Source: Rhodoferax sp.
GTDB lineage: Bacteria; Pseudomonadota; Gammaproteobacteria; Burkholderiales; Burkholderiaceae_C
Length of the DNA stretch: 7,762 bases
Assembly: GCA_020048255.1 (NCBI GenBank)
Contig: JAIFMR010000101.1
Coordinates: 1-7,762, forward strand
Direction: 5' to 3'
Below are positions 1 to 5,580 of this stretch, piece by piece. The translations under genes were made by a program, and so were the position numbers. Numbering within the stretch: the stretch's first letter is position 1; each line of letters opens with the position of its first letter. The notes under the pieces are model-generated. The model was not told the DNA's origin. It worked only from the letters and a program-made list of their open reading frames with translations, and searched no databases.

Positions 1-803
1 TTGTTCCCACCGCCCCAGGGCACATACTGCGACTCCAGCTGACTGTCCAGTGCGGTCAGCTCGACCCGTTGAGATGGCGCCAGTTGAACACCCAAACGCA
101 GGCTGGCTGCCTTGCGCGAGCTGGCTTCGTGGTCGGGCGTGTGAACCAAATCCGGCCGGGTGTCAAACCCATCACTGTTTTGCAGGCTCAGGCCCAGGGC
201 ATAGTCCCATCCGCTGTGGGCGCCGCTGAATCCGGCATCGATCTTTTGCAGTTGTGTGCTGCCCACCCCCAGGTTCACATAGGGCGTCATGACCGACTCA
301 CCGCGCCGGGTAAAAATCTGGATCACGCCGCCCATGGCATCTGAGCCGTAAATGGCGCTGGCTGGGCCACGTAACACCTCGATGCGGTCAATCTGCCCCA
401 CGGGCACCAGTGACCAAGGCACGCCGCCACCCAACATCAGGCCGTCTTGCGAATCGACGCGCACACCGTCGACATACAGCGCAGTCATTCTGGCATCGGC
501 ACCCCGGATGTAAACGCGGCTGGAATCACCAAAAGAGATGGCTTGCAAACCTGGCAAGCGCCCCAGCAACTCGGACACGGTGGCAGCACCTGCGCGCTCA
601 ATGTCATCTCGGCCGATAACGCTGACATCAGCCACCACCTCGCTGATGGGCTGCGGTAGCCGGCTGGCCGTAATGACCACTTGTTGAAGTGTTGCGTTAG
701 ACGAGCTTTGCGCCAGTACCGGAAATGCCGCTAACAAAGTGAGCATGGACGCGGCAAGGCGCACGGGTGCGTGAGCACACACAGAAAAAGTCAAAGATTT
801 CAT
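1..803 (-). CDS. btuB: TonB-dependent vitamin B12 receptor BtuB, N-terminal part (cut by left edge)
   Basis: Outer-membrane receptor that takes up cobalamin with energy from TonB-ExbB-ExbD. The 267 visible residues read, in order: a signal peptide (about 1-31, hydrophobic stretch ending VLA-Q), a TonB box (QVVITASR, 41-48), and a plug domain with the motifs VYIRGADAR (97-105), YVDGVRV (110-116) and RIEVLRGPASAIYGSDAMGG (140-159). The first barrel strands follow from about 172. The rest of the barrel lies outside the window. The B12 assignment rests on the cobalamin riboswitch directly upstream together with the BtuB-like plug; the plug alone would only say TonB-dependent receptor. ATG 803 is the only in-frame start before an upstream TGA that allows the full signal peptide, but it has no Shine-Dalgarno sequence; a good one (GAGGG, 826-830) serves an out-of-frame ATG at 819. 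Expression should fall when B12 is plentiful. Confidence 0.9.
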   Translation of the reverse strand, partial: MKSLTFSVCAHAPVRLAASMLTLLAAFPVLAQSSSNATLQQVVITASRLPQPISEVVADVSVIGRDDIERAGAATVSELLGRLPGLQAISFGDSSRVYIRGADARMTALYVDGVRVDSQDGLMLGGGVPWSLVPVGQIDRIEVLRGPASAIYGSDAMGGVIQIFTRRGESVMTPYVNLGVGSTQLQKIDAGFSGAHSGWDYALGLSLQNSDGFDTRPDLVHTPDHEASSRKAASLRLGVQLAPSQRVELTALDSQLESQYVPWGGGN

Positions 804-819
804 AAGGAGAGAAAAACAT
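697..819 (-). CDS. Possible 40-residue leader ORF overlapping the btuB start
   Basis: ATG 819 stands 6 bases after GAGGG, the best Shine-Dalgarno sequence in the btuB leader. It opens a 40-codon frame beginning MFFSPYEIFDFF that ends at TAA 697-699, overlapping the first 107 bases of btuB in another frame. BtuB's own ATG at 803 lies 16 bases downstream and lacks a ribosome-binding site. The frame could be a coupling leader peptide that delivers ribosomes to btuB. It could also mark a one-base error in the sequence, or mean nothing. The peptide resembles nothing I know; its N-terminus is rich in Phe. Treat as tentative. Confidence 0.25.
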   Translation of the reverse strand: MFFSPYEIFDFFCVCSRTRAPCRVHAHFVSGISGTGAKLV

Positions 820-829
820 CAAAAGCCCT

Positions 830-849
830 CACCGTCGTCCCCGACAGTG
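830..849 (-). promoter_or_regulatory. Riboswitch expression-platform hairpin 2, beside the ribosome-binding site
   Basis: Minus-strand CACTGTCG and CGACGGTG form an 8-pair stem (one G-U) closed by a GGGA tetraloop. The last stem base, 830, is also the first base of the GAGGG ribosome-binding sequence (830-826). The hairpin could therefore control ribosome access. Two short T-runs follow (824-821, 816-812) but do not abut the stem, so a classical intrinsic terminator is less likely. Whether B12 binding favours or prevents this stem cannot be read from sequence alone. Confidence 0.5.
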
Positions 850-858
850 CATGAGCGT

Positions 859-890
859 CACGGTTGCACGACACGCGTGCAACCACCGTG
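859..890 (-). promoter_or_regulatory. Riboswitch expression-platform hairpin 1
   Basis: A strong stem directly after riboswitch P1. Plus-strand 859-864 pairs with 885-890 and 865-870 with 876-881, giving 12 pairs with a 3-base bulge (882-884) and a 5-base loop (871-875). An alternative is a perfect 9-pair stem, 862-870 with 876-884. Base 890 is shared with P1, so the outer stem and P1 slightly compete. No T-run follows, so it is not a terminator by itself. In this riboswitch class a hairpin here often contacts the core by a loop-loop interaction; I could not identify the partner loop. Confidence 0.6.
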
Positions 891-1094
891 TTGGCCGGTA
901 TCCGGGCTGGTGGAATCAACCTCTGTCGCCTTCCCAAGTGTTTTATCTCACACCCAGTGGCCATGACAGAAGCGAAATCTTGCGATTTGTCCACTTACCG
1001 TTGCGGGGGCAGCGCAGGTTAGGTCACTCCGAGGAGTTCCCCCCCTGCTTCCCGTTGAACTGCGGCGTGTGAACCACACCGCGAGCACCAACGC
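885..1094 (-). ncRNA. Cobalamin (adenosylcobalamin-type) riboswitch
   Basis: Read on the minus strand this 5' leader carries the conserved core GCTGCCCCCGCAACGGTAAG (994-1013) and a B12-box-like CAGCCCGGATACCGGCC (893-909), in the right order and about 85 bases apart. The closing stem P1 is visible as GTTGG (1088-1092) pairing with CCAAC (890-894), with a further G-C pair across a mismatch (1094/888). Next to it is an 8-pair hairpin GCGGTGTG/CACGCCGC with loop GTTCA (1062-1082), then the conserved GGGAA and a GCAGG/CCTGC stem. The element lies between a -10-like box (1100-1105) and btuB, as expected for B12-repressed uptake genes. Boundaries are approximate. The tip of the GCAGG/CCTGC stem is longer than I would expect. 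Confidence 0.93.
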
Positions 1095-1099
1095 TGAGT

Positions 1100-1105
1100 A
1101 TTCTA
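1100..1105 (-). promoter_or_regulatory. Candidate -10 box of the btuB/riboswitch promoter
   Basis: Minus-strand TAGAAT lies 6-8 bases before the start of riboswitch P1, exactly where a transcription start near 1093 would put it. No good -35 box is seen at 15-18 bases upstream (sequence there is GGCCTG-like), so the promoter may be weak or activator-dependent. Confidence 0.45.
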
Positions 1106-1115
1106 GCGCGGCACC

Positions 1116-1146
1116 TTGGCAACAGGCCGACTGGCAACCCTACAAT
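1116..1146 (+). promoter_or_regulatory. Candidate promoter of the zapB-like/zapA pair
   Basis: TTGGCA (1116-1121) and TACAAT (1141-1146) match sigma70 -35 and -10 boxes with one mismatch each, separated by a rather long 19 bases. The start point would be about 1152-1154, next to the ATG at 1155, so the mRNA could be leaderless; no Shine-Dalgarno sequence precedes that ATG. The box pair faces away from the btuB promoter across a short shared region. Confidence 0.5.
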
Positions 1147-1154
1147 ATGCAGCT

Positions 1155-1397
1155 ATGTCGGACCTGTCCCAAATCGACCAAATCACCGAGCGGGTTGAAC
1201 GCTTGCTGGTGCGTTATGAAGAACTCATGCGCACCAATGCCTTGCTGAACCAGCAAATTGACACCCTCACCCACGAGCGCGATTCGCTCAAGTCACGCCT
1301 GAACGCTGCACGGTCTCGGGTCGACGCGTTGCTGGAGCGATTGCCAGCACCTGGAGCAGTGGCTGACCCCGCACTGGCCCCACGAGGTGATGCATGA
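1155..1397 (+). CDS. ZapB-like small coiled-coil protein, partner gene of zapA
   Basis: An 80-residue, highly charged protein starting MSDLSQIDQITERVERLLVR. Residues about 1-65 have the heptad pattern of a continuous coiled coil (Leu, Ile and Val at a/d positions, many Glu, Arg and Gln), followed by a short Pro/Ala-rich tail. Small coiled-coil proteins of this shape (ZapB/DUF904-like, or TIGR02449) are commonly encoded just before zapA in proteobacteria and are taken to be division-ring-associated; that role is inferred from family and neighbour. The stop overlaps the zapA start by 4 bases (ATGA), so translation is probably coupled. ATG 1155 was chosen because a longer frame from TTG 1116 would begin inside the promoter. 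Confidence 0.75.
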   Translation: MSDLSQIDQITERVERLLVRYEELMRTNALLNQQIDTLTHERDSLKSRLNAARSRVDALLERLPAPGAVADPALAPRGDA

Positions 1398-1717
1398 AAC
1401 AACTTGAAGTGCAAATCATGGGGCAAAGCTATTTGCTGGGCTGCCCCGATGAAGGTGACGCCCAGTTGCTGGCGGCGGTCGAGCGGGTGGACACCGCGAT
1501 GTGCAAGATTCGAGATGGCGGCAAGGTGCGCGCCCGTGACCGCATTGCGGTGCTGGCGGCCCTGAATCTGGCTTTTGACCTGGCCGACCAACACGCACAA
1601 CCTGCGGCAACACGGCCAGCAAATGAGTCCGGCCAGACCGGCGAGTCTTCCGAGCGCCTGCATTCGCTGCTGGTGCGACTCGACGACGCACTGAACCGCG
1701 ACAACCGCCTGCTCTGA
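1394..1717 (+). CDS. zapA: Cell division protein ZapA
   Basis: A 107-residue cytoplasmic protein that binds FtsZ and bundles its filaments at the division ring. The N-terminal domain starts MKQLEVQIMGQSYLLGCPDE, the usual beta-strand pair with the central G-x-x-Y/F pattern. It is followed by the helix with L-x-x-A-x-x-x-V-D (residues 25-34) and the KVRARDRIAVLAALNLAFDL segment (44-63) that matches the long dimer helix of the family. The C-terminal 40 residues continue as a helix after a Gly/Ser-rich stretch. Length is normal. AGGTGA (1385-1390) is its ribosome-binding site and lies inside the preceding gene, with which it overlaps by 4 bases. It runs convergently into hslO, only 10 bases away. 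Confidence 0.93.
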   Translation: MKQLEVQIMGQSYLLGCPDEGDAQLLAAVERVDTAMCKIRDGGKVRARDRIAVLAALNLAFDLADQHAQPAATRPANESGQTGESSERLHSLLVRLDDALNRDNRLL

Positions 1718-1720
1718 ACC

Positions 1721-1743
1721 TGCGGCTTTACTGCACTGCCGCA
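1721..1743. terminator. Weak stem-loop between convergent zapA and hslO
   Basis: TGCGGC (1721-1726) and GCCGCA (1738-1743) form a perfect 6-pair stem with an 11-base loop, spanning the 10-base gap and the last codons of hslO. No T-run follows in either direction, so termination by this stem is only a possibility. Confidence 0.25.
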
Positions 1744-2714
1744 CTGGCGGGCGGCAACTGATCGGGCTGACGAAACATCTGGGCCACATCGACCGCATCA
1801 AAGCGGTACTGGGCAGCGCAAAAATCGCAACCCACCTCAATGTTGGGACTTTCTTGCAAGATGCTGTGGGCTTCTTCTGCACCCAGCCCCACAATCATTT
1901 GGGTGACACGCTCACGGCTGCAACTGCAGGCAAAATGCGGTCCGCTGTCACCTTGCAGGGGCTCAAAACGCAGAATTTTTTCATCCCAGAACAGGCGTCG
2001 CAAAATGGTGTCGACATCCAGCGTCAGCAATTCCTCTCGCTTCAGGCTCGAGGCCAGCAGCGCAATACGCTGATAGTCTTCGTCCCGTCCAATGGCGTCC
2101 TCGTTGGCTCGTGCATCACCGCCCGCCAAATTGCCTGTGCCTTGCATGGGCAGGCGCTGAATCAACAACCCGGCAGCCACCTGGTCGTTGGCCGCCAGCA
2201 CCAGCGTGGTGTCAAGTTGCTCACTTTGCAGCATGTAGTGTTGCAACACATCGCTGAATTTGTCCAACTTTTCACGCGCATCACCAAACAGCGGTACCAC
2301 CCCCTGATAGGGTTGCTGACCGGGCTGACGCGTCAGCGGATCCAGGGTGATGGCACAGCGGCCCTGGTTGTCAGCGTTCACCATCTGACTCAATGTGGCA
2401 TCGGCCGCCACCTCACCGCTGACTGTGGCGGTTGCACGTACGGCGAAATCAGGCTGCACCTCAACCACCGCCAGCTTCACCGGGCCATCGCCAAAAATCT
2501 GCAGCACCACTGCGCCATTGAACTTGATGTTGGACTGCATCAAGACGGCTGCAGCGGTCATTTCGCCGAGCAAGTCCTGCAAGGCAGACGGGTACGCGCC
2601 ATGCGTGGTGTTGGCCCGGCGACGGCTCAAAATTTCCTGCCAGGCATCGGTGAGGCGCACCAACACGCCGCGCACGGGCAAACCGTCGAATAAAAATTTT
2701 TGAATTTCTGACAC
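1728..2714 (-). CDS. hslO: Redox-regulated chaperone Hsp33
   Basis: Cytoplasmic holdase chaperone that is switched on by oxidation and heat and prevents aggregation of unfolding proteins. The 328 residues show the Hsp33 core (starting VSEIQKFLFDGLPVRGVLVR) with ...SALQDLLGEMTAAAVLMQ (43-60) and GPVKLAVVEV (77-86). The C-terminal zinc switch is intact: Cys263-x-Cys265, 30 residues, Cys296-x-x-Cys299. Length is slightly above the usual 290-300, with a short Pro/Ala tail and a small insertion (QGTGNLAGG, 191-199). I chose GTG 2714 because AGGA (2722-2725) sits 7 bases before it and the family N-terminus begins there. An ATG at 2810 would add 32 non-family residues and overlap the upstream gene by 62 bases. 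Probably co-transcribed with the carbonic-anhydrase-like gene 34 bases upstream. Confidence 0.95.
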   Translation of the reverse strand: MSEIQKFLFDGLPVRGVLVRLTDAWQEILSRRRANTTHGAYPSALQDLLGEMTAAAVLMQSNIKFNGAVVLQIFGDGPVKLAVVEVQPDFAVRATATVSGEVAADATLSQMVNADNQGRCAITLDPLTRQPGQQPYQGVVPLFGDAREKLDKFSDVLQHYMLQSEQLDTTLVLAANDQVAAGLLIQRLPMQGTGNLAGGDARANEDAIGRDEDYQRIALLASSLKREELLTLDVDTILRRLFWDEKILRFEPLQGDSGPHFACSCSRERVTQMIVGLGAEEAHSILQESPNIEVGCDFCAAQYRFDAVDVAQMFRQPDQLPPASAAVQ

Positions 2715-2748
2715 GCCGTGATCCTGATGAAAAAGTAACAAGCCCGCT

Positions 2749-3273
2749 TCAGGCAATTTTGTGCAGCGTGGCTTTAAAGCGCTGCGCGTTGGCCACGTAA
2801 TGGTCGGCACTCAAGCGCAAGCCCTCCAGCTGTTCGGGTGTCAGGCTACGCACACATTTGGCCGGGCTGCCGATGATCATGGACCCGTCAGCAAATTCCT
2901 TGCCCTCGGTCACCAAAGCACCCGCGCCCACCAGGCAGCCTTTGCCAATTTTGGCGCCATTGAGCACCACGGCACCAATACCGATCAGGCTGTCGTCACC
3001 CACTGTGCAACCATGCAGCATGGCCTTGTGCCCTACCGTCACACCTGCGCCAATTGTCAACGGCATGCCGACATCGGCATGCAGGACACTCAAATCCTGA
3101 ATATTGGTGCGCGCGCCCACCCGAATGGCGGCCGTGTCACCCCGTGCCACCACGCCAAACCAAATACCCACTTCCTCGCCCAGAACCACATCACCGATGA
3201 CTTCTGCACTGTCAGCCACCCAGGCCGAATCCGCCACCGTGGGGCTCACGCCATCGAGTTCATAAATTGCCAT
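2749..3273 (-). CDS. Gamma-carbonic-anhydrase-family protein (YrdA/PaaY type)
   Basis: A 174-residue left-handed parallel beta-helix protein, expected to form trimers with a metal site between subunits. Hexapeptide repeats run from about residue 13 to 140 (for example VIGDVVLGEEV, LIGIGAVVLNGAKIGKGCLVGAGALV). The three metal-binding histidines of the family are present: His65 in SVLHADVG, His82 and His87 in VGHKAMLHG. A C-terminal helix (144-174) packs against the helix. Family members are either carbonic anhydrases or related acyl-CoA thioesterases; sequence alone does not decide, so substrate is left open. Start ATG 3273 has AAGGA (3280-3284) 6 bases upstream. hslO follows at 34 bases, suggesting an operon. 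The leader contains one arm of a striking inverted repeat. Confidence 0.93.
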   Translation of the reverse strand: MAIYELDGVSPTVADSAWVADSAEVIGDVVLGEEVGIWFGVVARGDTAAIRVGARTNIQDLSVLHADVGMPLTIGAGVTVGHKAMLHGCTVGDDSLIGIGAVVLNGAKIGKGCLVGAGALVTEGKEFADGSMIIGSPAKCVRSLTPEQLEGLRLSADHYVANAQRFKATLHKIA

Positions 3274-3296
3274 AGTTAATCCTTTGTTTGCAAGCT

Positions 3297-3398
3297 ATTC
3301 CGTTTCCAAATCATCCGTGCCCAGGCGCGAAGCCACAGGCAGTGCTTCTAGCACAACAAGGCGAAGTAACAACAACACGGGTGATTTGGAAATGGAAT
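3297..3398. repeat. Imperfect 23-base inverted repeat with 56-base centre
   Basis: Left arm 3297-3319 (starts ATTCCGTTTCCAAATCA) and right arm 3376-3398 are reverse complements at 21 of 23 positions; the two differences are at left positions 3302 and 3313 or thereabouts. The centre (3320-3375) itself contains small stems, GTGC/GCAC (3342-3345 with 3351-3354) or alternatively GAAGC/GCTTC (3329-3333 with 3344-3348). The element almost fills the divergent gap. It has the shape of a small non-autonomous mobile element (short terminal inverted repeats, about 100 bases, TA near both outer ends), or of paired binding sites for a regulator. Confidence 0.75.
3345..3372 (-). promoter_or_regulatory. Candidate promoter for the carbonic-anhydrase-like gene and hslO
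   Basis: Minus-strand TTGTTA (3372-3367) and TAGAAG (3350-3345), 16 bases apart, the second preceded by TGC as in extended -10 promoters. A start near 3338 would leave a leader of about 65 bases. The box pair lies between the two arms of the inverted repeat, and the downstream arm would be transcribed. Confidence 0.3.
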
Positions 3399-3402
3399 TA
3401 CC

Positions 3403-3408
3403 TAGAAT
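3403..3408 (+). promoter_or_regulatory. Candidate -10 box of the DUF455 gene
   Basis: TAGAAT lies 12 bases before ATG 3421 and 4 bases outside the right arm of the inverted repeat. At 17 bases upstream the -35 region (GGTGAT) is poor and lies inside that arm, so anything bound there would cover the promoter. Confidence 0.3.
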
Positions 3409-3420
3409 TGTAGGATTGTG

Positions 3421-4278
3421 ATGCTTACCATGACACCCACCCGCCCTGCTCCACCGCTTACCCAACCACCTCAGTCTGGCGCAACGTCGCTGCGTCGACA
3501 GGCCCTGGCGCTGTTGCAGTTGCGGATCACCGCCCAGAAGGCCGCCGCAGTCAGGGCGCTCCATACGGCCCACTTGCCCGTAGGCAGCACAGAGCAGTTA
3601 CCCGAACCCCCGGGCTTGCCGGGACGCCCCGAACGACCCACACTGGTACTCCCCAGCGCGTTGAAAACCCGCGCGGTGGGCACACTGGAGGGCCGCGCTT
3701 GCTTGATTCATGCGCTGACACACATCGAAGCCAACGCCATCAACTTGGCGCTGGACATCATCTGGCGCTTTGACACGATGCCCGAGGCTTTTTACCGTGA
3801 CTGGTGGCAAGTCGCCCAAGAAGAAGCCCTGCATTTTGAATTGCTGGCCGCACACCTGCGGACCCTGGGCCACGACTACGGCGATTTCCCCGCACACGAT
3901 GGCTTGTGGGACATGGCCAGCAAAACCCGTCATGACCTGCTGGCGCGGCTGGCCCTGGTGCCGCGCACGCTGGAGGCGCGCGGCTTGGACGCCACCCCCG
4001 CAATTCGCAACAAGTTAGTCTCTGTGGGTGACCAGGCAGCAGCCCGAATTCTTGACATCATTCTGCGTGACGAAATTGGCCATGTGGCCATTGGCAACCG
4101 CTGGTTCCGGCAGTTGTGTGCGCAACGCGGTTTGGAGCCCGTGACCACCTATGCAATGTTGGCACAGCAATACGCCGCCCCGGTGCTGAAAGGACCTTTC
4201 AACCTGAGTGCCCGACGCGCTGCAGGTTTTGAAGAGGCAGAACTTGACGCCTTGTGTGTTACACCTGTCACTGCGTGA
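3421..4278 (+). CDS. DUF455 ferritin-like protein
   Basis: A 285-residue protein of the DUF455 family, which has a ferritin-like four-helix fold distantly related to the tRNA hydroxylase MiaE. Its physiological reaction is not established. A Pro-rich N-terminal segment with one basic helix (about 1-75) precedes the bundle. Probable di-iron ligands are visible: Glu103 in THIEANAI, Glu135 and His138 in QEEALHFELL, Glu185 in TLEARG, and Glu218 and His221 in RDEIGHVAIG. This is the E ... ExxH ... E ... ExxH pattern. Length is typical. ATG 3421 was chosen because AGGA (3412-3415) is 5 bases upstream; ATG 3430 is an alternative. TAGAAT (3403-3408) may be its -10 box, which would give a very short leader. 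The EAL/HDOD gene follows after 25 bases. Confidence 0.88.
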   Translation: MLTMTPTRPAPPLTQPPQSGATSLRRQALALLQLRITAQKAAAVRALHTAHLPVGSTEQLPEPPGLPGRPERPTLVLPSALKTRAVGTLEGRACLIHALTHIEANAINLALDIIWRFDTMPEAFYRDWWQVAQEEALHFELLAAHLRTLGHDYGDFPAHDGLWDMASKTRHDLLARLALVPRTLEARGLDATPAIRNKLVSVGDQAAARILDIILRDEIGHVAIGNRWFRQLCAQRGLEPVTTYAMLAQQYAAPVLKGPFNLSARRAAGFEEAELDALCVTPVTA

Positions 4279-4303
4279 CCCCTTTCACCGAACCCAAAGC
4301 CCC

Positions 4304-5548
4304 ATGTCCATCACCGACAACCTACCCGAGAGTTCCCTCATGGCCATCGCCCGACAACCCATTCTGGACACCAAGCGTGCAGTTTTTGGCTACGAGTTGT
4401 TCGACCGATCGGTGGGAAGCTCTGCTTACACCGCAGCCAGTGATGCGGCGCTGCTGTTCAACCTGCTGTCCAACGCCGACAGCGAGATGCGCAACACCAG
4501 CAAGTCTATCTTTATCAATTGCACACATCAAACCCTGACTGGTGGTCACCTCGAGCTGATTGAACCCGATCGTGTGGTGCTCGAAATCCCGCCCATGCCA
4601 GACGATCAAGGCGACGCCGAGGACATTGAAACCTTTACACAAACCCTCATCGAAGTTCACAAACGCGGATTTCGGCTGGCCTTTGACGAGAGTGTCACTG
4701 CACCGGCTTATGCCAGTTGGCTACCGCTGGCCTCATTCATCAAACTGGATGCCAACAAGACCAGTGTCGACCGGTTTAAAAAGGTGGCGGCGCTGCTGTC
4801 TGGCAAACCCAAGGTTCAGCTGGTGGCGGAAAAGATCGAAACCCAGGAACAATTTGACACTTTCAGCCAATCTGGTGCCACCCTGTTCCAGGGCTACTGG
4901 TTTGCCCACCCGGTGCTCATCAAGGGTCAAACCCTGAGACCGACCCAGGCCGCTGTGATCCAGCTCATCAACCTGGTGCGCAAACAGGCGAGCACCGCTG
5001 AAATCGAAGAGGTTTTTAAACACGACCCGACCCTGTCGTTCAACCTTCTGCGGTTTATCAACTCGGCCGGGTTTGGTTTGAGCTGCGAAATCACCTCATT
5101 TCGCCATGCGGTGATGTTGCTCGGCCTGAAAAAACTGTTTCGCTGGGCCGCTTTGCTCATGACCACCTCCGGCACGGGGGCCAGTTCCGCCGCAGTGGGC
5201 AGCGCTGCGGTGGTGCGCGGCCGCCTGATGGAACTGCTGGCAGCCGAACTGCTGCCCACTGAAGAATGCGACAACGCCTTTGTGGTGGGCATTTTTTCGT
5301 TGCTCGACGCCATGCTGGGGATACCCTTGGCAGAAGCGCTGGAGGCGATTTCTCTGCCGCAATCGGTCACCGATGCACTGCTGCACAACACCGGAGTGCT
5401 GGCACCGTTTTTGCAGTTGACCCTGGCGTGCGAGAACGCCGACGACACCCAGTTTGCCCAGACGGCGACTTCGTTGCATCTCACTGGCGACCAGGTCAAC
5501 TGGGCGCACTTGCAAGCCCTGGCCTGGTCGGAAAACATGGCCAATTAA
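4304..5548 (+). CDS. EAL-like plus HDOD domain protein (YuxH type)
   Basis: A 414-residue signalling-type cytoplasmic protein. The N-terminal half (about 12-205) is a degenerate EAL domain: ARQPILDTKRAVFGYELFDR (15-36), IFINCT (69-74), VVLEIPP (91-97), LAFDES (125-130), FIKLDA (145-150), VAEKIET (174-180) and FQGYWFAHP (196-204). The C-terminal half (about 210-410) is an HDOD domain with HDPTLSFNLLRFINSAGFG (240-258), HAVMLLGLKKLFRW (268-281) and FVVGIFSLLDAMLGIPLAEA (326-345). The DDFG motif of active EAL phosphodiesterases is not present, and this architecture is usually considered to bind or sense rather than hydrolyse cyclic di-GMP; that is inference. ATG 4304 lacks a Shine-Dalgarno sequence. 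ATG 4340 has GAGAG 7 bases upstream and starts right at the family's conserved ARQPI, so it is a serious alternative. Probably co-transcribed with the DUF455 gene. Confidence 0.88.
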   Translation: MSITDNLPESSLMAIARQPILDTKRAVFGYELFDRSVGSSAYTAASDAALLFNLLSNADSEMRNTSKSIFINCTHQTLTGGHLELIEPDRVVLEIPPMPDDQGDAEDIETFTQTLIEVHKRGFRLAFDESVTAPAYASWLPLASFIKLDANKTSVDRFKKVAALLSGKPKVQLVAEKIETQEQFDTFSQSGATLFQGYWFAHPVLIKGQTLRPTQAAVIQLINLVRKQASTAEIEEVFKHDPTLSFNLLRFINSAGFGLSCEITSFRHAVMLLGLKKLFRWAALLMTTSGTGASSAAVGSAAVVRGRLMELLAAELLPTEECDNAFVVGIFSLLDAMLGIPLAEALEAISLPQSVTDALLHNTGVLAPFLQLTLACENADDTQFAQTATSLHLTGDQVNWAHLQALAWSENMAN

Positions 5549-5559
5549 AGCCTGTTACT

Positions 5560-5580
5560 GCCTAGGCTGGGCATCAGCCC
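5560..5580. terminator. Small palindromes between convergent EAL/HDOD gene and xerD
   Basis: GCCTAGGC (5560-5567) is a perfect 8-base palindrome, directly followed by a GGGC-ATCA-GCCC stem-loop (5569-5580) that contains the xerD stop codon. They sit at the convergence point, but no T-run follows on either strand, so a terminator role is only suggested by position. Confidence 0.2.

Noticed and set aside
851..1072. 73-codon plus-strand frame across the riboswitch, and 800-994 on the minus strand
   Set aside because: The conserved bases are explained by the structured cobalamin riboswitch; the peptides are incidental.
1116..1154. Start of the zapB-like protein at TTG 1116
   Set aside because: The extension would begin on the -35 box and run over the -10 box, and it adds no coiled-coil sequence.
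1214..1894. 226-codon minus-strand open frame opposite the zapB-like gene and zapA
   Set aside because: It lies opposite two well-recognised genes, shows no known motif, and its composition is that of an antisense shadow in GC-rich DNA.
1854..2693. 279-codon plus-strand open frame opposite hslO
   Set aside because: hslO is certain from its zinc motif; this frame is rich in His and Gln as expected for the reverse of such codons and has no family resemblance.
2715..2810. N-terminal extension of Hsp33 to ATG 2810
   Set aside because: It adds 32 residues foreign to the family and overlaps the upstream gene; GTG 2714 has a properly placed AGGA.
2761..3279. 172-codon plus-strand frame opposite the carbonic-anhydrase-like gene
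   Set aside because: It mirrors a clear hexapeptide-repeat protein and has no ribosome-binding site or motif.
4927..5544. 205-codon minus-strand frame opposite the HDOD domain
   Set aside because: Ser/Ala-rich antisense shadow of a well-matched domain.
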